A stretch of DNA of 64,000 bases. It comes from Caballeronia mineralivorans PML1(12) (lineage in GTDB: Bacteria; Pseudomonadota; Gammaproteobacteria; Burkholderiales; Burkholderiaceae). The stretch is from positions 1-64,000 of the forward strand of contig NZ_AEJF01000085.1 of the NCBI RefSeq assembly GCF_001028175.1, given 5' to 3'. The notes beneath the pieces were generated by a model. It was not told the origin of the DNA, ran no database searches, and saw only the letters and a list, made by a program, of their open reading frames with translations. Positions 60,372 to 64,000 of the stretch are shown here, piece by piece. The position numbers and the translations under genes were made by a program. Numbering within the stretch: position 1 is the stretch's first letter; each line of letters opens with the position of its first letter.

Positions 60372-61514
60372 GTGCATGCGCCAATAAATCAATCTGGCGG
60401 GTCGCTACCTGCGTTGACCAGCATCCGCTTCCTCGCGGCGATCACCGTCGTTGTTTCGCATTACTCAGAACTTGGCTTACTCAAGCTGCCCTCTCAGATC
60501 TTTGATTTCGTCGATGGCGGCCGTCCCGCGGTTTCGTTGTTCTTCGTGTTGTCCGGCTTTATCCTCACCTTCACTTACCGCGATCAACTGGCCGCCAAGG
60601 GCGCAAGATCGTTTTACCAGGCGCGGTTTGCACGCATCTATCCAGTCGTATTGCTCGGCCTCGCGCTGTGTGTGCCAACCACACTGTACTTGTTGAACTC
60701 CGATGACCGGTCGTTGTTAATGCAGTGGTACGCGCTTAAGAATCCGGCGTATTTATCGCTCGCCGCCAGTCTGGTCTGCCAATTGCTGTTGCTGAATGCA
60801 TGGTTCCCGTTTGCCGCCGTGAACCAGCCGTGGAACGGCCCGTCAGACAGCGTTTCGTGCGAAGCTTTTTTCTACACGATGTTCCCGCTCATGCTGCGCA
60901 AGATGATGTCCATGCAATTGGCATGGCTGAGCTTCGCTTGCATCGGCTTCTTCCTGATGCAGGGACTATGGATTGTGTTCCTGCAAACTTTCCTGCCGCT
61001 ATCGCGCAGCGGATTTCTCGTCGTCGGCCTTCCACTCACGCGCCTGTTCGAATTCGTCGTTGGTGTCTATGCCGCGATCCTGTTTCATCGATTGCGCGAA
61101 CAAGGCGTGAACCGACACGCTCTGGGTATCAAGCTCGTCGGCAGTTCGTTGATCGCCTTGACGGTTCTCGCGCTCTGGCGTCCGGTTTCTCCCGCGTTCT
61201 ATCTCGACTCGCCGTGGTTCGCTGCATTGATTCTGGGGCTGGCGCTGCTCGACCGCCCTGTGATCAACTTCCTGAATCAGCGGTCACTTGTGAGGCTGGG
61301 CGAAGCAAGTTATTCGCTTTACCTCATTCACGTGCCCATTGCCTATCTCGCGTATATCGCGGGATTCAGACAATCGAATGGCTGGATCGCGATGCTGTTC
61401 GCCGTCGTCGCAAGCCTGCTGATCTTCAGGTTCTACGAAGAACCCATGCGCAAGCGCATCCGCACGCGATTCTCGGCCGTTTCAATACCCGCCGATAACA
61501 AGCTGACCGCATAA
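60372..61514 (+). CDS. Acyltransferase-3 family membrane protein
   Basis: A 380-residue integral membrane O-acyltransferase with about ten helices (acyltransferase 3/OafA type). The N-terminal signature is ALTSIRFLAAITVVVSHYSE (R and H of the active site), followed by GGRPAVSLFFVLSGFILTFT and ARFARIYPVVLLGLAL. EASYSLYLIHVPIAYLAYIA lies near the end. It moves acyl groups onto sugars of surface glycans or antibiotics. GTG 60372 is preferred, because GGGAGG lies 6 bases upstream; the frame also opens at GTG 60354. It is a single gene, possibly acting with the glycosyltransferase. Confidence 0.9.
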   Translation: MHAPINQSGGSLPALTSIRFLAAITVVVSHYSELGLLKLPSQIFDFVDGGRPAVSLFFVLSGFILTFTYRDQLAAKGARSFYQARFARIYPVVLLGLALCVPTTLYLLNSDDRSLLMQWYALKNPAYLSLAASLVCQLLLLNAWFPFAAVNQPWNGPSDSVSCEAFFYTMFPLMLRKMMSMQLAWLSFACIGFFLMQGLWIVFLQTFLPLSRSGFLVVGLPLTRLFEFVVGVYAAILFHRLREQGVNRHALGIKLVGSSLIALTVLALWRPVSPAFYLDSPWFAALILGLALLDRPVINFLNQRSLVRLGEASYSLYLIHVPIAYLAYIAGFRQSNGWIAMLFAVVASLLIFRFYEEPMRKRIRTRFSAVSIPADNKLTA

Positions 61515-61696
61515 GCGCTGCGTTAGCCGCTCGCCGCTCGCCCCCGGATCATGGCGGCAAGCCATCCCTCATTAATGACGCACTAGCGTGCTCGCCTGAG
61601 CGCGGCGTATAGTTTGCTGCTCGTGCAGTCAAGCAAGCTGGCGCGTCCATCCCTGCAGTCCACGCGGCCAGATTCAACCTTCTCAGGAGAGTCGCG

Positions 61697-62947
61697 ATGA
61701 CGTCGGTGTTGTTTCGCAACGGCGCGCTGCTGGACCCGTTGCAGCCCGAACTACTGCCCGGTCACGAGGTGCTGGTCGAGGATGGGCGAATCAAGGAAGT
61801 CTCAGATCGGCCGATCAAGACCGCCAGCGCTCGTGTGATCGATTTGAAAGGCAAGACGCTGATGCCCGGCCTGATCGATCTCCACGTACATGTGATCGCG
61901 GTCGAGTTCAACCTGCCGCGCGTGGCGACCTTGCCCAACGTACTGGTCACGCTGCGCGCCGTACCCTTGATGCGCGCCATGCTGCGGCGAGGGTTCACCA
62001 GCATCCGCGATGCCGGCGGCGCGGGTTATCCGTTCAAGCAAGCGGTGGAGGCCGGGCTGGCAGAAGGCCCACGCATGTTCGTCTCAGGCCGCGCGCTGAG
62101 CCAGACGGGCGGTCACGGCGACATGCGCACCCGCGGCGACTTCATGCCACCCGACGCACCTTGCGGCTGCTGCGTACGCGTCGGTGCGCTGACGCGGGTA
62201 GCGGACGGTGTGGACGAAGTGCGCCGCGCCGTTCGTGAGGAACTACAGATGGGCGCCGACCAGATCAAGATCATGGCGTCAGGAGGGGTTGCCTCGCCGA
62301 CCGATCCCGTCGGCGCGTGGGGATATTCCGAGGACGAGATCCGCGCGATCGTCGCCGAGGCCCGCGGCCGTCAGACCTACGTGCTGGCCCACGCTTATAC
62401 GCCCGATGCCATCGCACGCGCGGTGCGCTGCGGCGTGCGCACGATCGAGCATGGCAATCTCATCGACGACGCCACTGCGCGCCTGATCGCGGAACACAAT
62501 GCCTTCGTGGTCCCCACGCTCATCACTTATGAGGCGCTCGCCAGCGAAGGCGGGAAATACGGCCTGCCCGAAGCAAGCCTGGCGAAGGTGGCCGACGTGC
62601 ATGAAGCCGGCCTCCGGTCCCTGGAGATCATGAAACGCGCGGGCGTGCGCATGGGCTTCGGCACCGATCTGCTCGGCGAATCGCAGCGTCTGCAGAGCGA
62701 TGAATTCCGGCTGCGGGCCGAGGTGTTGTCACCCGCGGAAGCAATAGCAAGCGCGACGCTGATCGGCGCCGAAGTGCTCGGCATGACCGACAAACTCGGC
62801 CGCATCATGCCGGGCGCCTTCGCCGATGTGCTCGTAGTGGACGGCAATCCGCTGCGCTCCATCGACTGCCTGCTCGGTCAGGGCGAGCACATTCCGTTCG
62901 TGATGAAAGGTGGCCACATCCACTTCGACGAACTCGAGCACGCTTAA
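61697..62947 (+). CDS. Metal-dependent amidohydrolase (prolidase/imidazolonepropionase-like)
   Basis: A 416-residue TIM-barrel amidohydrolase. The metal residues are visible: LIDLHVHVIAVE (H-x-H), the Lys in QIKIMASGGVASP, His in VLAHAYTPDA, His in TIEHGNLIDD and Asp in MGFGTDLLGE. This arrangement matches the Xaa-Pro dipeptidase/Sgx9260-type branch, which hydrolyses carboxyl-terminal dipeptides or related compounds. GAGAGTCGCG precedes the start. The MFS carrier begins 60 bases downstream, so the pair is an uptake-and-hydrolysis unit with an unknown substrate. Confidence 0.92.
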   Translation: MTSVLFRNGALLDPLQPELLPGHEVLVEDGRIKEVSDRPIKTASARVIDLKGKTLMPGLIDLHVHVIAVEFNLPRVATLPNVLVTLRAVPLMRAMLRRGFTSIRDAGGAGYPFKQAVEAGLAEGPRMFVSGRALSQTGGHGDMRTRGDFMPPDAPCGCCVRVGALTRVADGVDEVRRAVREELQMGADQIKIMASGGVASPTDPVGAWGYSEDEIRAIVAEARGRQTYVLAHAYTPDAIARAVRCGVRTIEHGNLIDDATARLIAEHNAFVVPTLITYEALASEGGKYGLPEASLAKVADVHEAGLRSLEIMKRAGVRMGFGTDLLGESQRLQSDEFRLRAEVLSPAEAIASATLIGAEVLGMTDKLGRIMPGAFADVLVVDGNPLRSIDCLLGQGEHIPFVMKGGHIHFDELEHA

Positions 62948-63007
62948 ACCCAGAGCCTCGGCCGTTCAACATTCACCGTCCCTTTCTGCCAGCGAGGTGC
63001 GTTACCC

Positions 63008-64000
63008 ATGTCGACGATTTCCGCCCGTATAGAACGCATGCCGTTCTCGTCATTTCATCGACGCTTGCTGCTGATGGGCGGTCTCGGCTACACCTTCGAC
63101 GCCATGGACGCCGCCGTGCTCGCGTTCCTGCTGCCGGTGCTGCGCACGCAGTGGTCGCTCAGCAGCGTGCAGACGGGCGTGCTTGGCAGCGGCACGTTCA
63201 TCGGCTATTTCCTCGGTGCGATGCTCGCCGGAATTCTCGGCGACCTGATCGGGCGGCGGCGCGTGATGATGCTCGCGCTGGTGATCTACTGCGTCGCGTC
63301 GCTCGCCAGCGCAACGGCCCACGACTGGCCGTTTTTTCTGGCGACACGGATTGTCGCCGGACTCGGTACGGGCGCGGAGAGCGCGATCGTTGCGCCGTTC
63401 TTGTCTGAGTTCGTCGCGCGGCGGTATCGCGGTGCATTCACGGGCAGTCTCGCCGGCTTCTTCTCATTCGGCTTCGTCGCGGCTGCGCTGCTCGGTTATT
63501 TCGTGATCCCGCTTGCACCGAATGCGTGGCGTGTGGTCATGGTGATCACCGCGCTGCCGATCGTAATGTTGCTGTGGTGGCGGCGTGCGTTGCCCGAATC
63601 GCCGCGCTGGCTCGTGGCGCGCGGGCGGCACGCCGAAGCCGAGGCAATCGTCGCAAAGGCGGAGGCCGAGTTGATGGCGGCTGGCGTGAAACTGGAACCC
63701 CTGCCGGAAACCGATGCCGCCGCCGCAGCAGAGGTTCCCGTTGCTGCTGAGCGTGCTTCGGCGTTCGCGAACGTGAAGGCGTTGTGGTCGCGCAAGCTTG
63801 CGCGCATCACCACCATGACGTGGCTCATGTGGCTGTCGATCACGTTCAGTTATTACGCGTTCTTCACCTGGATTCCCAGTCTGCTCGTGCAGAACGGCAT
63901 GACGATCACGCGCAGCTTTTCGTATTCGCTCGTGATCTATATCGCGCAGATACCGGGCTATTTCTCGGGCGCATGGCTCAACGAAAAGATCGGCCGGCAG
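63008..64000 (+). CDS. MFS carrier, sugar porter-like (partial at window end)
   Basis: The first 331 codons of an MFS transporter; the frame is open to the last base. It begins MSTISARIERMPFSSFHRRL. LLLMGGLGYTFDAMDAAVLA follows (helix 1 with the FDAMD signature of AAHS/sugar porter-like carriers), then LGDLIGRRRVMMLA (motif A), RIVAGLGTGAESAIVAPFLS, LPESPRWLVARGRH and a long cytoplasmic loop rich in Ala/Glu before helix 7. It probably imports the substrate of the amidohydrolase upstream. The C-terminal half is outside the window. Confidence 0.9.
   Translation, partial: MSTISARIERMPFSSFHRRLLLMGGLGYTFDAMDAAVLAFLLPVLRTQWSLSSVQTGVLGSGTFIGYFLGAMLAGILGDLIGRRRVMMLALVIYCVASLASATAHDWPFFLATRIVAGLGTGAESAIVAPFLSEFVARRYRGAFTGSLAGFFSFGFVAAALLGYFVIPLAPNAWRVVMVITALPIVMLLWWRRALPESPRWLVARGRHAEAEAIVAKAEAELMAAGVKLEPLPETDAAAAAEVPVAAERASAFANVKALWSRKLARITTMTWLMWLSITFSYYAFFTWIPSLLVQNGMTITRSFSYSLVIYIAQIPGYFSGAWLNEKIGRQ

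Noticed and set aside
1-64000. rRNA, tRNA or CRISPR array
   Set aside because: No conserved rRNA sequence, tRNA cloverleaf core or regularly spaced repeat-spacer array was recognised on reading; a covariance-model scan would be needed to exclude a tRNA.

Overview
The window is from a high-GC beta-proteobacterium of the Burkholderiaceae, most likely Caballeronia or Paraburkholderia. The evidence is the set of lineage-typical families: two 16-strand-type porins, DUF4148, DUF3761, glycine-zipper and PRC-barrel secreted proteins, and several catabolic transporter/regulator units. No rRNA, tRNA or CRISPR array was recognised. Gene order looks like an accessory or secondary-replicon region. It is a series of small catabolic units with their own regulators and transporters, plus scars of insertion sequences and decayed genes.

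Layout. 0-6.2 kb: a J-domain protein, a DUF3761 protein, and a 2.4 kb segment (AraC regulator, LysE exporter) bracketed by inverted left ends of one IS6-family element, one copy complete and one reduced to 159 bp. 6.2-11.6 kb: a five-gene operon (HpcH/HpaI aldolase, TIM-barrel amidohydrolase, unknown 383-aa protein, aromatic-acid MFS carrier, seven-blade EAR-repeat protein) preceded by a perfect 21-bp inverted repeat that looks like a double operator. 11.7-15.1 kb: porin, exported beta-propeller and DUF347 membrane protein, bracketed by two direct copies of a 63-bp element. The second copy sits exactly where a frameshifted BvgS-like sensor kinase pseudogene is cut off. 17-34.5 kb: small exported proteins, S10 and S53 peptidases, a GFA protein, a decayed DUF488 gene, an isochorismatase, an amino-acid binding protein, a MobA-like transferase, a sugar efflux carrier, an apparently orphan sensor kinase and several small ORFs.

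35-46 kb is the most coherent system: carbamoylase and hydantoinase genes (-), a LysR regulator (+), then DUF917, a urocanase homologue, an MHS-family carrier, an exported histidine-ammonia-lyase homologue lacking the MIO Ala-Ser-Gly, and a porin. Together these match all five enzyme steps known for bacterial ergothioneine breakdown to glutamate (elimination, hydration, desulfurisation, hydantoin opening, decarbamoylation). A shared T-N11-A box lies before both the LysR gene and the DUF917 operon.

46-64 kb: a chemoreceptor, a deaminase, a PHB-depolymerase-like esterase with a self-regulated CopG gene, a Phd/RelE-type toxin-antitoxin pair, DAHP synthase, an amino acid permease, a cold-shock protein, a keto-deoxy-sugar dehydrogenase/MFS/IclR unit, a glycosyltransferase, an acyl-CoA dehydrogenase, an acyltransferase-3 protein, and an amidohydrolase followed by an MFS carrier that runs off the window end.
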